From: Pyropia yezoensis
Taxonomy: Eukaryota; Rhodophyta; Bangiophyceae; Bangiales; Bangiaceae
Reading direction: 5' to 3'
DNA: 64,000 bases
Assembly (NCBI GenBank): GCA_009829735.1
Contig: CM020619.1
Span: 1,804,590 to 1,868,589 of the forward strand
The number at the start of each line of letters is the position of its first letter. Position 1 is the stretch's first letter. The notes beneath the pieces were generated by a model. It searched no databases. It was not told the origin of the DNA and saw only the letters and a program-made list of their open reading frames with translations. The position numbers and the translations under genes are program-made. This document shows positions 45,601 through 55,714 of the stretch, piece after piece.

Positions 45601-46806
45601 CCGCCGCGCGGGACATTTCCACCGCCAAAGGCGGCCGGTCGACAATGTCCTGCATCTCCCGACACAGCTTCCACTCCTCCGCAAAACGGAGGAAGGTGTA
45701 GTCGGTGGCTTCTCCCAACGGGATCACAAAATGTTCCGGGTAGAACAGGCGATATTTCCGCCACACCTTGGCCATACGCCGCGGGTCCAGAGACGCCCAA
45801 AGCGTCGTGGTCAGACACGGTCACAGGTGGGGATACGGCCACCCCTGGTTCAGGAGCGGCACGACCTCCCCAAAGGGGTCGGGGCCACGTTCGTGGGTGG
45901 GACGCGAGCCCACCACCGGCACGGCTGCGACGAAGCTTGATCCGCCACCCAACGGCGCCGCACTGGCGGCAGAGGATGGGGGTGTTACCGCCGACTCGAG
46001 GGCGGAGCCTGCCACGGTTTTGTCTCCCTTAACGGGGACATCCACCATCTCGGTGTCGGCTGCCGAGGCCAATGGGGAACCCATGATGACACCCCGAAGA
46101 GGGAGCAGGGAAGCGACGTGTTGAGGGGGCCTAAAGCCCTACGCTATGGTGAGGGGGAAGGGTAGGGGGGGAGTGGTGGTCAATACCCCCCCCCCGATGG
46201 ACCCAGGGTGACCCCTCAAGAGGGGAAAGGCGTGGAGGTGGGAGGAGAGGGAGTAGGGGTGTAGTGGGGGTGAGTAGGGCTGTCCTGGGGAAGCCTGCTG
46301 TGAGGTATGAACGTCCCCAGGCACGGCTCCTCCCTCCGTCGACGGGGGTTGTGTGCCCTCCGCCGAGCCCCCCCGTGAGGGAAGGGCGCGAAGCAGGGTG
46401 GCCCGTGCCCCCTCTGCCTGGGCCTCCCAACGGCTACACCCCCTCAGTCGAGCCCTCCGTGGCCACGGAAGGGGTAAGGATGGCCTGCCACTGCTACGTT
46501 CCTTTCCCCCCCCGTCCGGGGGACGCTCGGGGCGTCCTCCGCGTCTAAATAAGGGGTGGAAGCAGGATGCTTCTCCCACTGAGAGGGTTTGAGGGGGGTC
46601 AACCCCACCACCTCTCTTCTCGCGCCAAGTGGGGAGATTGAGAGAGTGGCCCGGATAGTGCCACGTTGCCCCCTGACAAAGGGAGTGCCCTGGCGGGCCT
46701 GTCTTGAACCGACTCGACGCTGTGGGGTCGCACGACACTCCCCCCTTGAGGATGGGGAGATGTCGGGATCCAAGAAATCCTCCAACACTCGCGCCGGTGC
46801 ACTGCC
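42650..46806 (+). mobile_element. D: 3' half of another Ty3/gypsy-like element
   Basis: Fossil in plus sense, 5' truncated at C2. Integrase: zinc-binding part (ESPFAGHPGSRRMYRTMRRR with CARCAH, about 42855-42990), core (VAMDLLGPLPTSENGY, ALTDTGAQFAA, YHPQTNSQVERYNKT), GPY module (RARGPYMVLRADGHRF) and chromodomain-like end (FERMVDHVWVERAIGP), stopping at 44198. An antisense ORF follows (44324-46084, minus). A purine tract at about 46234-46259 precedes TGTAGTGGGGG at 46260, which may be the start of its 3' LTR, split by insertion of A1 at 46807. Several breaks. The LTR call is tentative because no second copy is in the window. Confidence 0.75.
44324..46084 (-). pseudogene. Antisense accessory ORF of D
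   Basis: Start MGSPLASAADTEMVDVPVKG at 46084. The conserved part has RRMAKVWRKYRLFYPEHFVI, FAEEWKLCREMQDIVDRPP and WRFRVRHCDIATAKQKEVEA, then VVEAIRRLTPSALCPGKSEM, AALLEAAFDLVEQV and LAFEGVLQLREGMGHEDLPY. These match, in order and spacing, AIGRVWDRLREKYPRRIGFP, LIQGLEQLTPQLVAEGCSSG, LTLLEEMLRLHKFIEW and DDGRVVLREGLGIGDYSY of A1. A C-terminal helical block follows (LRERLMREIHRANADTQMAI). About three breaks. The region between pol and this ORF (44199-44323) is short. Confidence 0.68.
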
Positions 46807-47275
46807 TGTGGCGAAAACCACTTACACACACGGCACCCAAGTTGGGGCGGTGTACAAGGGCTGCCTCCCCTGTCGGGGGAACCGGAAGAAGTGAAAGTCG
46901 CACACACTCTGTCCCTGTTGTGGGGCAAACCCCCCACTGACAAACAAGAGGATGGTGTGTGGTCCAACAGTTTCTTGGTCGGGACGGGGACGCAGGGCCA
47001 AGCCCCGCTGTCCCTCCCCTTATCCCCTCAGGGTCCCCTCATAATCTCGCCACTCAGAATCTCCCACCCCAGCACCTGCCCACCGGGCCACACGAAAATT
47101 CAAGACGATAAATGCAGAAAACCCTCAAATCCAAGTTGGATTTACTACTAAGCTAACTATCCCAAACTTAGGGAATACGGACCCAAATGCAGGGGGAGGA
47201 ACGGATCAGGCTAGTGGCCTGCCGCCCCTTGCATGGCATGTGTTGCCCCCCTACCTGGGGGCCAGTTCTGCCACA
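46807..47275 (-). repeat. 3' LTR of A1
   Basis: 469 bp, TGTGGCG to GCCACA. On its inner side lies a polypurine tract when read in element sense (complement of CTCCCCTCTCCTCA, 47276-47289). Confidence 0.93.
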
Positions 47276-47613
47276 CTCCCCTCTCCTCAGTTCCGACCGA
47301 CCCGGTCGGCCCTGTGAGGAGGTGCGTAAACGCACGTCTCGGCGTTAGGGGCGCGACTTGCTGTCCCCCCTTGAGTACGCAACGCGGATGTGGAGGCGGT
47401 CACGTTGACCGCCCCTCTCCTCAAGCTTGCCCACTCGGCAGCTTGCTCTCCCCGGTTCGCACTTCACCATCACCACCACCTCCCCTTCACCTTCCACTGG
47501 GCCGCCCCACGCTGGGGAGGCCACCCGTCTACCCACGATCCGAATCCCCCTCAACTCGAGGCAAATGTCGTGCCGCTGTAGCCAGGGCGTCTCTCCCCAA
47601 CTTGGGGAGAGCC

Positions 47614-49557
47614 ATGGCGAACCCGGGGGTGGAGACGGACTCCCTCGACGAAAGTATGGAGGACACCTCCTACGGTGCAGCGCCCGCCGGGACTTCCGGC
47701 GGGGGCTCCGCGATCGCTCCGGGGGATGGGACTCCCGCGTCACCCGGCCTTGGGTTGACGGCGGGATCTCCCCCGGAGGCGGGACAAGTTGTCCCGCGTG
47801 AGGCCTTGGGGCGGTGGTTTTACCCCGCTTGGCCTCTATATGAGGAGGGGTTGACTGTTCTTCGCTGTGGCCGACTTGGCGCAGCGATAGGTCGGGTATG
47901 GGACCGCCTACGGGAGAAGTATCCCCGTAGGATCGGGTTCCCTGCCGGCTTCAGGACGGACCAGTTTGCCTTCCTGGACGACGAGGAGGTTGAAGACGTA
48001 CAGCGGGCCAAGGCCATGGTGGACCGCGGGGGAACTATCCCGGGTCCCGGCGACTTGCCGACCTTTACTTGGGACGCGGTGGCAACTCGCCCCCCGTACC
48101 TTCACGAGGCCGATCCGCACACTCATCACTTTGATGTGCGGATAGAGAAGGACTTCCGGCGAGGTCCCTACTTGGTGACCTCGGCTCAGCTTGAGTTTCC
48201 TCAGCAGTCTGCTGCCAGTAAGGAGCAGTACTATCCGAAGAAGCCCGAGTGGTGGCCTCAAGTTGAGGTCCCCTACGGGTTCCCGGCGTTGCTGCCACGG
48301 TTGCTCGACCACTTCGGCTCCGTCATGTTCACGGCTGGCCCTGATCACCTGGTGTGGGCCATGCTGGCCACCCAGTGGCTCCTCGAGGTCATGTCGACCT
48401 GGGTGTCTTGTTTTCAGCGGCGGGGGATGCTCTGGCATCTCCCCCTCCGGCTTATCCAAGGTTTGGAACAGCTCACCCCTCAGCTAGTTGCTGAGGGGTG
48501 CTCATCAGGACAACTCACTCTACTTGAGGAGATGCTCCGCCTCCACAAGTTTATCGAGTGGGAGAGCATCGAGCACAAGTTGCGCCGCCCCACTCGTGGG
48601 CCCAAGGACGATGGCGCACTTCGCCAGTTCGTATGGGTCGCTCGTGAGCTTGACGACGGCCGTGTGGTCCTACGAGAGGGGTTGGGCATCGGGGACTACT
48701 CGTATGCCCCGGGGGTGGATCGCCACACTGCGCCGCCCCCGGACAAGCCCGTAGCTATGGCCGTGCCCTCACTTGATGACCATATGACTCAACCCACTGC
48801 GGGGGCCCCAAGTCGGGGTCGCAGTTACACTCGGGCTCCGCCATCTCGGCGTCTCCCTCCGCTTCCTCTTGTCCCCTACCAGCCGTACGGGGACATCCCG
48901 ATTAGCGTGGCCGTTGAGTCGTCCACCCCGGTGTCCCCCAACTTAGGGGCCACCCTCCTGACGGTATACCCCAAGTTGGTGTTACCGCCCACGCCTCTAA
49001 CCTCAGAGATGATGATCACCACGTTGGTGCGCACCATTTTTTGGTTGGCCGCGTCGACCGCAACCCTTCAAACTTCCGAGACACCTCAACGTGAGGAGCG
49101 CGTTCGTACTGCAGTGGCGACCGCGAGTTGCGAGTCGGTGGCGGAGTTTACGACGGCCGAGTTGGCTCGCATTGGGGCTATCATGCCCCAGCCAGCCCCA
49201 CTTGGGCGTGGCAAACGTCGTACGAGCCGAGCATACTCGCCTCTTCGCCGTCGTCGCCGACGCTCGCGGCGCTCTCCCTCCGTGTCGGAAGACGAGCTGT
49301 CTTACTCCGTCTCGGAGTCCTCGACTCCGTCAGAGTCGGAGTCGGTCCGGCGTCTGCGTCGCCAACTTGCGCGCAAGACTAAGCAGAAGAGCAGCTGCGG
49401 TCGTCGCCACTTGCGCGACCGTGAGGGGCGCGACGGGTCCGACTTGAAGCCGCCGGCCCCTCCGACTGGTGGGGAGCGTTATCGCCGGGGGTCTCGCCGC
49501 TCGCCTCCACGTGTGGGCGAGGGCCGTGGGGTTGGAGAGTCTAGCATGCATGCCTAG
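47614..49557 (+). CDS. Antisense accessory ORF of A1, intact
   Basis: An uninterrupted plus-strand frame of about 647 codons from the ATG at 47614 (MANPGVETDSLDESMEDTS). The frame stays open upstream into the LTR, but A2 also has an ATG at this place and none conserved further up. The N-terminus is Gly/Ala/Pro-rich; the middle is alpha-rich and conserved (AIGRVWDRLREKYPRRIGF, PYLVTSAQLEF, QVEVPYGFPALLPRLLDHFG, LATQWLLEVMSTW, LIQGLEQLTPQLVAEG, LTLLEEMLRLHKFIEWES). The C-terminus is strongly basic with an Arg/Ser-rich tail (SPLRRRRRRSRRSPSVSEDE), suggesting nuclear location or RNA binding. No catalytic motif or transmembrane segment seen. Function unknown. It faces pol and stops 111 bases from the end of pol. 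An inverted repeat sits just upstream of the ATG. Confidence 0.75.
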   Translation: MANPGVETDSLDESMEDTSYGAAPAGTSGGGSAIAPGDGTPASPGLGLTAGSPPEAGQVVPREALGRWFYPAWPLYEEGLTVLRCGRLGAAIGRVWDRLREKYPRRIGFPAGFRTDQFAFLDDEEVEDVQRAKAMVDRGGTIPGPGDLPTFTWDAVATRPPYLHEADPHTHHFDVRIEKDFRRGPYLVTSAQLEFPQQSAASKEQYYPKKPEWWPQVEVPYGFPALLPRLLDHFGSVMFTAGPDHLVWAMLATQWLLEVMSTWVSCFQRRGMLWHLPLRLIQGLEQLTPQLVAEGCSSGQLTLLEEMLRLHKFIEWESIEHKLRRPTRGPKDDGALRQFVWVARELDDGRVVLREGLGIGDYSYAPGVDRHTAPPPDKPVAMAVPSLDDHMTQPTAGAPSRGRSYTRAPPSRRLPPLPLVPYQPYGDIPISVAVESSTPVSPNLGATLLTVYPKLVLPPTPLTSEMMITTLVRTIFWLAASTATLQTSETPQREERVRTAVATASCESVAEFTTAELARIGAIMPQPAPLGRGKRRTSRAYSPLRRRRRRSRRSPSVSEDELSYSVSESSTPSESESVRRLRRQLARKTKQKSSCGRRHLRDREGRDGSDLKPPAPPTGGERYRRGSRRSPPRVGEGRGVGESSMHA

Positions 49558-49668
49558 TTGGCAGCTGCCTGTGTTGTGAGAGTGTGAGGGTTAGGGCTGT
49601 AGTTGAAAGCCACTCTGCGTACCACTTCGACTTGTAGCACTCTCTTGGCACTGTTACTCAGCCTTCCC

Positions 49669-52470
49669 TCACGTTGAGGGAGGGCTGTTAGGGTCTATCT
49701 CATTCCGGGCACAGTGTGCCCGGACCTTCTCAGCGGGAAGGTCCTCCACATATTCCCACGTATCATCCTTGGCTTTGTCGCCGAACCAACGCACCCTCAA
49801 CATGAGGCGGTCAGTGTCCTCATCCCAGCCGTGGTCGATGAACTTATCGAACACGTACTCCTGCGGGCCCTGTTTGGCCGCAGGCAGTGAGAGGAGGCGC
49901 CACGCTTCCAACGCACGCGCCCAAGCTGGGTCGCCTGCAGGCGGTGGTGCAACTTTGACCACGTCCTGTCCGTTCACTGTGCGGACCCCATCGTCACTTT
50001 CGATGGTGAAGCGCCGCCCATCAGAACGAAGGACCTGGTACGGCCCCTTCGTCTGGAATACCAACTTACCCCTAGTTGAGGTGTGTGAGTGGACCAATAC
50101 CCAGTCACCCTGCTCGGGGACATGCTTGGCGTTGCGCACCTTTTTGTCAAAGGTACGCTTGTAGCGCTTTTGTGCTTTGTCCATCTCAGCCCTGACTTTA
50201 GGGATGAGATTTTCAAGCCTAGCAGCGAACTCCGCCTTACTCTCAGTAAGAGTAGGCGTCCTGCCACCATCCTTCGTAGTTGGGAGCGGCCGCCGCACGG
50301 CAATAGACCGCACGCGACGGGGGGTCACAAAAGCGAGGGGTACTTCCCCGGTAGCTAAGTGAACCTGCGAATTGTAGGAAGTGGTAAGAATAGAAATGTA
50401 TTGGTCCCACGTTTTCACGTGCTCACTCACGTAGTGGCGCAGCTGCCTAACAATAGTCTTGTTGAAGCGCTCCACCTGCCCATTAGTTTGTTGGTGGTAG
50501 GGGGTGGCATAGTTTGCCTTAACCCCCAACATATCCAGCACTCCCTGAAACAGTACAGACGCAAACTGCGGTCCATTGTCCGATAATGTACTATCCGGAA
50601 TGACATACGCGGCAACCCAGTGATCTAGGAAGGCTGACACGACCGACATGGCCGTGATCTCTGGCAGTGAGATCGCTCGCGTAAGTTTCGTGAAGCGGTC
50701 ACAGATAACCAGGAGGTACTGGTTGCCCTCCTCGGTCACTGGCAGTGGCCCAAGGATGTCCATCGCCAACGCGGCAAAGAGCTCCTTGGCCGGGAACAAT
50801 AGCATAGCCGTAGTAGGCCGCCGTTCCATCAGACGGTTCTGGGCACAACTTGTGCAGGCAGCCACCCAACTGTAGATGTCCACCACCATGGACGGCCAGT
50901 AGTACCTGGTCCTCAGGGTCTGGTACAGTTTACTAGACCCCAGGTGTCCACCTGTGGGAGCGCTATGCTCCCTCTCAAGGATACTGTCCTTGAGGGATGC
51001 GGGGACGACAAGTTGTTCGGTCCCCTGGAATACCCCCCCCCTCATGAGGAGGCCATCGTCTCCCAGAAAGAACCGCGTCTCTGCCACTGTACCCAGTGTA
51101 TCCCTCTGCGACTTGCAGAAGGGATCCTCGGCCTGGGCCTTCACCATCTCGTCCAGGGACAGGGGCAAGTACTTCTTGTTCCCTGGCGCCTCGGGGTTCA
51201 ACGCCTGACCCGAGGGCGTGACTATTCCCACGATGGGGATGTCCTCATCGACTGGGTTAGTGTCCAGCCGCTCGGTAGGTACCCGAGAAAGGCCGTCGGC
51301 AAGGGCATGTTGCCTGCCAGGTCGGTACTCAATATCAAAGTTGAAGGGTGCCAGTCGCACCCTCCACCTGTTGAGACGAGTGTTTGTACAGTCCGTCTAT
51401 AAGATGAACTGCAACGCGCGGTCGTCACAGCGGATGAGGAACTTCTCACCCTCCAGGTAGTAACGAAGTGACGTCACTCCCCACACCACTGCGAGTCCCT
51501 CCAACTCGGTGACTCCGTAGTTCTTCTCGGCCGACTTCAGCCCCTTGCTGAAGTATCCCACCGGCAAGTACTCCTCGTCCGGCTGCTGCTGAAGCAACCC
51601 ACGACCAAGTTGGTCGTAGCTAGCGTCCACACCCAGGATGTAGTGGCCTCCCAACCCGGGAATAGCCAGGATAGGGGGCTTCAGCAGAAGGTCCCGAAGA
51701 GTCTCAAAGGATTCCTGCTCCACCCGACTTGGGGGAGGCAGGTTCTTCGGTAGCGTTGAGCTCACTAACTCATTCAACGGTTTCGCCTTCTTGGCGAAGC
51801 CCTTGGTGAAACGTCGGTACACGTTACACATCCCGAGGAAGCTCCTCATCTGGGTCTGGGTCCGGGGGTACTGAGCCTTACGGATGGCCCTCATGTTCTT
51901 CTCGTTGACACTGAGACGCCCCGGACGGACAAAATGTCCCAAGTATTCCACCTCTTGAGTAAAGAGGTGGCACTTGCTCGCCTTCAGTGACACACCGGCG
52001 TCAGCAAGTAGCTTGAGCACCTGGCCAAGATGGCCAATGTATTCCTCCGGACTTCGGGAGAACACAATAATATCGTCTAGGTACACGAGACAGATCTGCC
52101 ACCGTACTCCGGCGAGAATCATGTCCATAGCGCGCTGGAAAGTTGCCGGCGCGTTACACAGCCCAAACGGTAGACGCTTGCACTGGTAGGTACCACAGTG
52201 ACAGGTAAAGGTAGTTTTATGCCTGTCCTTCGGGGCAATGGGAATTTGCCAGTACCCCGCGTTACAGTCCAGGGTAGAGAACACATTCGCCTCCCCCAGG
52301 GAGTCCAGACAGTCGTCCATCCTAGGTAGGGGATAACTGTCCTTCACCGTGCTCTCGTTGAGCTTACGGTAGTCGATACAGAACCGGGGGGTCCCATCAA
52401 CTTTGGGGACAATAACCACCGGACTCGCCCACTCGGCGATACTGGCCTCGATGACATCGAGGGCCTCCAT
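49669..52470 (-). CDS. pol: pol of A1 (RT, RNase H, integrase, chromodomain)
   Basis: RT: FCIDYRRLN-type motif (RFCIDYRKLNESTVKDSYPL), GYWQIPIAPKDRHKTTF, catalytic CLVYLDDIIVFSR (about 52055-52095), FLGMCNVYRRFTKGF. RNase H: GGHYILGVDASYDQLG, LADGLSRVP. Integrase: HSAPTGGHLGSSKLYQTLR with CTSCAQ (about 50825-50965), core MDILGPLPVTEEGNQYL, LSDNGPQFASVLFQ, YHQQTNGQVERFNKT (about 50460-50770), GPY module (KGPYQVLRSDGRRF), chromodomain (QEYVFDKFIDHGWDEDTDRL, about 49780-49870). Chromodomain elements of this type often target silent chromatin. About one break. Confidence 0.9.
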
Positions 52471-52794
52471 GCGAGCAACTTGCTCCTTGACGAGGGCCCT
52501 TGAACGGGGTCCTCCCCTCTACGGTTGTTGGCGTATAGGGGGAGCACCGGGCTTCAACACGATCCGGTGTTGGGTGGCTCTCATGAGTTCCTATTGACCA
52601 TCCCACAACTTGTGATATTGGTCCAAGAGGCGTTCAACTTGAACCCTCAACCTGGGTGGGACACCCTCCATGTTCACATGGGGCCGAGGAGAGGCGGCCG
52701 ACTTGGCTTGATGCTTCTCCTTTCCGGACCTCGGGTCGCTACTTGCGCCCGCGTTGAGGGTGACCGCTATTACCGGTCCCTCGTGTTGGTCGAT

Positions 52795-53652
52795 TTAGCC
52801 GAACTTGGCTCCCGACTTGAAGTACTTGGGCGACGAGCTCAGGATCATCACCTGGATCCTCCACGGGACTCCGGCTTTGGAGTCCATCGTGCCAAGGGCT
52901 ACTTGCACTTGGTGCTTGCGAGCAAGACGGGGGTAAGGGTGCACCAACCCGTTCCCCGTATAATCAGTTACAACGTCAACGTGCGCCACCGAGTTGGGGC
53001 GCAACGTGACTTTACGGGCTAAACGCAGAGTAGCAGTAAACCCTTCCCTCACAGAACAAACAAGCTTCGACTGTGAGACTGTCACAGGAGCCACAGACTT
53101 CCCCTTACCAAGGATGGGGATGGTTTCCCCATTCATCAACCTGACCCAATACTCAGGGCCACAAATCAAAGGCACTTGTGTAACAACATAGGGGGTACCC
53201 AGAAGCAGGGGTACCGATACATTCTCAACTACTCCATAGGTCACGTCGACCTCATGGGTCCCCAACCTAGTTGGTAGGGTCACGGCACAAACGATGGGAA
53301 GGACCCCACCATTGATATCGATCAGATGGACAGCTTTAGACTTCCAGCATTGGAGCTTCATCTTCTTTGGTAATAGCGACTTGCGTATCAAGGAGGCTCC
53401 TGACCCGGTAGTAAGTAAGATACGGGCACAACAGGCGCGGCCGGGGGCAAGTTGCACCCGTCCAGCCACCTGGAAGTTCTCACCCGTCAGCACCGCGATG
53501 ACCCGTCGTGGGTTTACGTTCTTGGGGAGTCCTACCCGAGGTGGGCGGACTCCCTTAGGTCGCCGCAGTATCCGGCACGGTTGGTTCGTCCTCTTGACCC
53601 ACTTGGCCGAGGCTGCCGTTGTGAGCTTCGGACGACCAGCTCCAACGGTCAT
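52795..53652 (-). CDS. Protease region of A1
   Basis: Retropepsin-like domain after gag, with ARILLTTGSGASLIRKSLL at the active-site position and VPLLLGTPYV as the second conserved strand. It matures the Gag and Pol proteins. Its frame begins in an ATGA overlap with the gag stop, a gag-pol junction compatible with the recoding that Ty3-type elements use. It appears in the same place in A2 (62960-63757). Confidence 0.75.
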   Translation of the reverse strand: MTVGAGRPKLTTAASAKWVKRTNQPCRILRRPKGVRPPRVGLPKNVNPRRVIAVLTGENFQVAGRVQLAPGRACCARILLTTGSGASLIRKSLLPKKMKLQCWKSKAVHLIDINGGVLPIVCAVTLPTRLGTHEVDVTYGVVENVSVPLLLGTPYVVTQVPLICGPEYWVRLMNGETIPILGKGKSVAPVTVSQSKLVCSVREGFTATLRLARKVTLRPNSVAHVDVVTDYTGNGLVHPYPRLARKHQVQVALGTMDSKAGVPWRIQVMILSSSPKYFKSGAKFG

Positions 53653-55391
53653 TCGTTTCCCGCCGACTTGGCGTCCGAATCTGAGGACGAAGGGGAAGAC
53701 GACGAGTCCGAGGACGACGTGTCCGCCCCCTCCGCCGAGGGTGTGGCGACCGCCACCACCGGTCGAGACCCACCCTCGCGGCGTGAACGTACTTCGTTCG
53801 TAGCCGACTTCTTACTTGCATTTCTAACAAATTGTTGGATGCGTTTACTTAACTTGGGGCAATCATATGCCCAGTGTCCATCGGAGTTGCAGTTCGAACA
53901 CCGATTGTCAGTTCCCGGAGGGGTCTTCCCAACTGGGGAAGACGAAGAGATACCCTGGGAAGTTCCCACAGCAGCTACCACCCTCTCCTTGTTGATTCGG
54001 CGTGCCTCTCTCAACTCTCTGGCCTGGCGCGCCTCCTCCCGTTCCTTGGCCAACTCGGCTTGACGCTCCTGGCGTTGTTCCTCCTGCAACTTGCGGTAGG
54101 CCTCGCCTGTGCGGTAGGCGAACCTAGCCAACTCGGCCAGGGTCGCCCGGGCAGTGTTATGCTCCCGGGTCTCCATCCGGACTGACCAATGGAGTCCCTC
54201 CACAAACCGACTCTTCACCACAGCTTGTGGATGAAGAAACCCACAAATATTGTTGAGCTTACGGACTCGCTCCGCAAAGGACAACGCGTCCTCCGCCTCT
54301 TCCTGATGGGCTTGCGTAAACTCCTCGACTTGAGAAGCCAGCGCCGCTTCATCAACCATGGCTCTCAACAACCAGTTGACGAGCTCCAAATAGGACGTCA
54401 CCTCACCAGCGCCTCCACTTGAGCAGCTGGGCATGACGGACATAAGTTCTGTCCGCAGGTCTCCCTTCGTAAACTCCTGTAGCATGTAGAAAGCCATGCC
54501 TTCACTTATGGCCTTGTCGTCACAGGCTTTTGTGAAGCGACGTAGGAACTCAAAGTCACGGAGGGGGGGAGTTCCATCACACTCCGCTTTGTGCCCAAAA
54601 GCGTGAAGTGCATTCTTCTTGGCACGGCCCATGGCTTGGGCCTGGTCAGGACCATACGCCACCGACCTATTGTGGAGGGCGTAGGTCTCACAATCAAAGA
54701 TCCTCTGGTAGAGCGGGTTGGCTACCTGGATCTTGGGCGGCACCTCACGTTGAGGGAACAGCCGCTGTGGCACTGGGGCAAGTTCACCCTCAGTGCCCAT
54801 AGTCTGGCGCGGCGCGCTTGGTGTAGCCGCCGGCGTTTCCGGGGGGAACTCCCCCATGAAGGGCGTACGCCCCACCGAGTATGGTGTGGCTCCCTCGTTG
54901 GGAGTCACAGGTGTCGCCCCCTGTTCGGGGCGACCCGGAATAGGCGTCAGGAGGGATTCCCCCTGCGCCTGCGGGCTCGAAAGCCCCGATCTGGTCTGGA
55001 CATTAAGGCCATCGGGCAAACTCGCCACAATCTGATTCAGAATAGTATTCGTCATCGTGACCACCAGGTCCGGCAAAGTCTGCCGCAACACATTCGTCGC
55101 CTCTCGACGGACAGTTTCCGCGAGGAGTGGACTGACGACTCCAGTTGAGTCTCGGTCCGCCTCCGGGAGTCCACCTGAGGGGTAACCACGTTCCTCAGGG
55201 GTCTCAACCGGGGGCATGGACGCGAGCCCATCGCCAACCAACGGAGGTCCGCCGTCCCCCGAAAGCCTAGTTGGCGACGGCTCCAAGCCAATGCTGGCTC
55301 CAACCCGAGTGGAACCCGCGGGGACAGTCCTTACCCCTTGGGACGTTCCCGTGGAGTGTACCACACGGTGGCCAGACTTCGGCCCACCCAC
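53649..55391 (-). CDS. gag: gag of A1
   Basis: About 580 codons, uninterrupted. Pro/Gly/Thr-rich N-terminal half (MGGPKSGHRVVHSTGTSQGV), then a capsid-like part (LRDFEFLRRFTKACDDKAIS, YMLQEFTKGDLRTELMSVMP, RFVEGLHWSVRMETREHNTA), a long Glu/Arg/Ala helix (about 54000-54120), one CCHC knuckle (CSNCNSDGHWAYDC, about 53865-53910) and an acidic Ser-rich tail. It is the structural protein of the element's particle. Confidence 0.88.
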   Translation of the reverse strand: MGGPKSGHRVVHSTGTSQGVRTVPAGSTRVGASIGLEPSPTRLSGDGGPPLVGDGLASMPPVETPEERGYPSGGLPEADRDSTGVVSPLLAETVRREATNVLRQTLPDLVVTMTNTILNQIVASLPDGLNVQTRSGLSSPQAQGESLLTPIPGRPEQGATPVTPNEGATPYSVGRTPFMGEFPPETPAATPSAPRQTMGTEGELAPVPQRLFPQREVPPKIQVANPLYQRIFDCETYALHNRSVAYGPDQAQAMGRAKKNALHAFGHKAECDGTPPLRDFEFLRRFTKACDDKAISEGMAFYMLQEFTKGDLRTELMSVMPSCSSGGAGEVTSYLELVNWLLRAMVDEAALASQVEEFTQAHQEEAEDALSFAERVRKLNNICGFLHPQAVVKSRFVEGLHWSVRMETREHNTARATLAELARFAYRTGEAYRKLQEEQRQERQAELAKEREEARQARELREARRINKERVVAAVGTSQGISSSSPVGKTPPGTDNRCSNCNSDGHWAYDCPKLSKRIQQFVRNASKKSATNEVRSRREGGSRPVVAVATPSAEGADTSSSDSSSSPSSSDSDAKSAGNE

Positions 55392-55693
55392 ATCAGAAGT
55401 GTCACCCGAGCGAACTCCCGACTAAGTCGGGGTGGCCTGTTGCCCGCCCGCACTTCCAGTCCTGCTTGCTTGTGGGACCTCTAGTCCCTCTGTGACCCCA
55501 GGTAAACCCCCCTGTGTCTCACCAGTATTCAAAGGCACTGGAGCACGTGCGTCACCCGTGTACTCCCCGGACGACGGGGGGGCCGAACTAGCTATGTTGG
55601 CTAACGATCCGTATGACACGGTCCAAGTCCACGGTTCCTCTGAGACAGAGGGCCCCCTACACCCGGGTGCACCCGGAGGTAAAGTTTACCTCT

Positions 55694-55714
55694 GTCCCCT
55701 GCTGCTCCCCCAAA
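55694..55714 (-). promoter_or_regulatory. Putative primer-binding site of A1
   Basis: Directly inside the 5' LTR, minus strand reads TTTGGGGGAGCAGCAGGGGA. The core GCAGCAGGGGA recurs at the same place in B2, B3 and C1, so the families appear to use the same or a very similar tRNA primer. I cannot name the tRNA from the window. Confidence 0.65.

Noticed and set aside
46139-46903. A 254-codon minus-strand ORF running from the D tail into the A1 LTR
   Set aside because: It crosses an insertion junction, so it cannot be an ancestral gene.
47233-47613. Upstream extension of the A1 antisense ORF into the LTR
   Set aside because: The frame is open, but A2 has no matching extension and the conserved start is the ATG at 47614.
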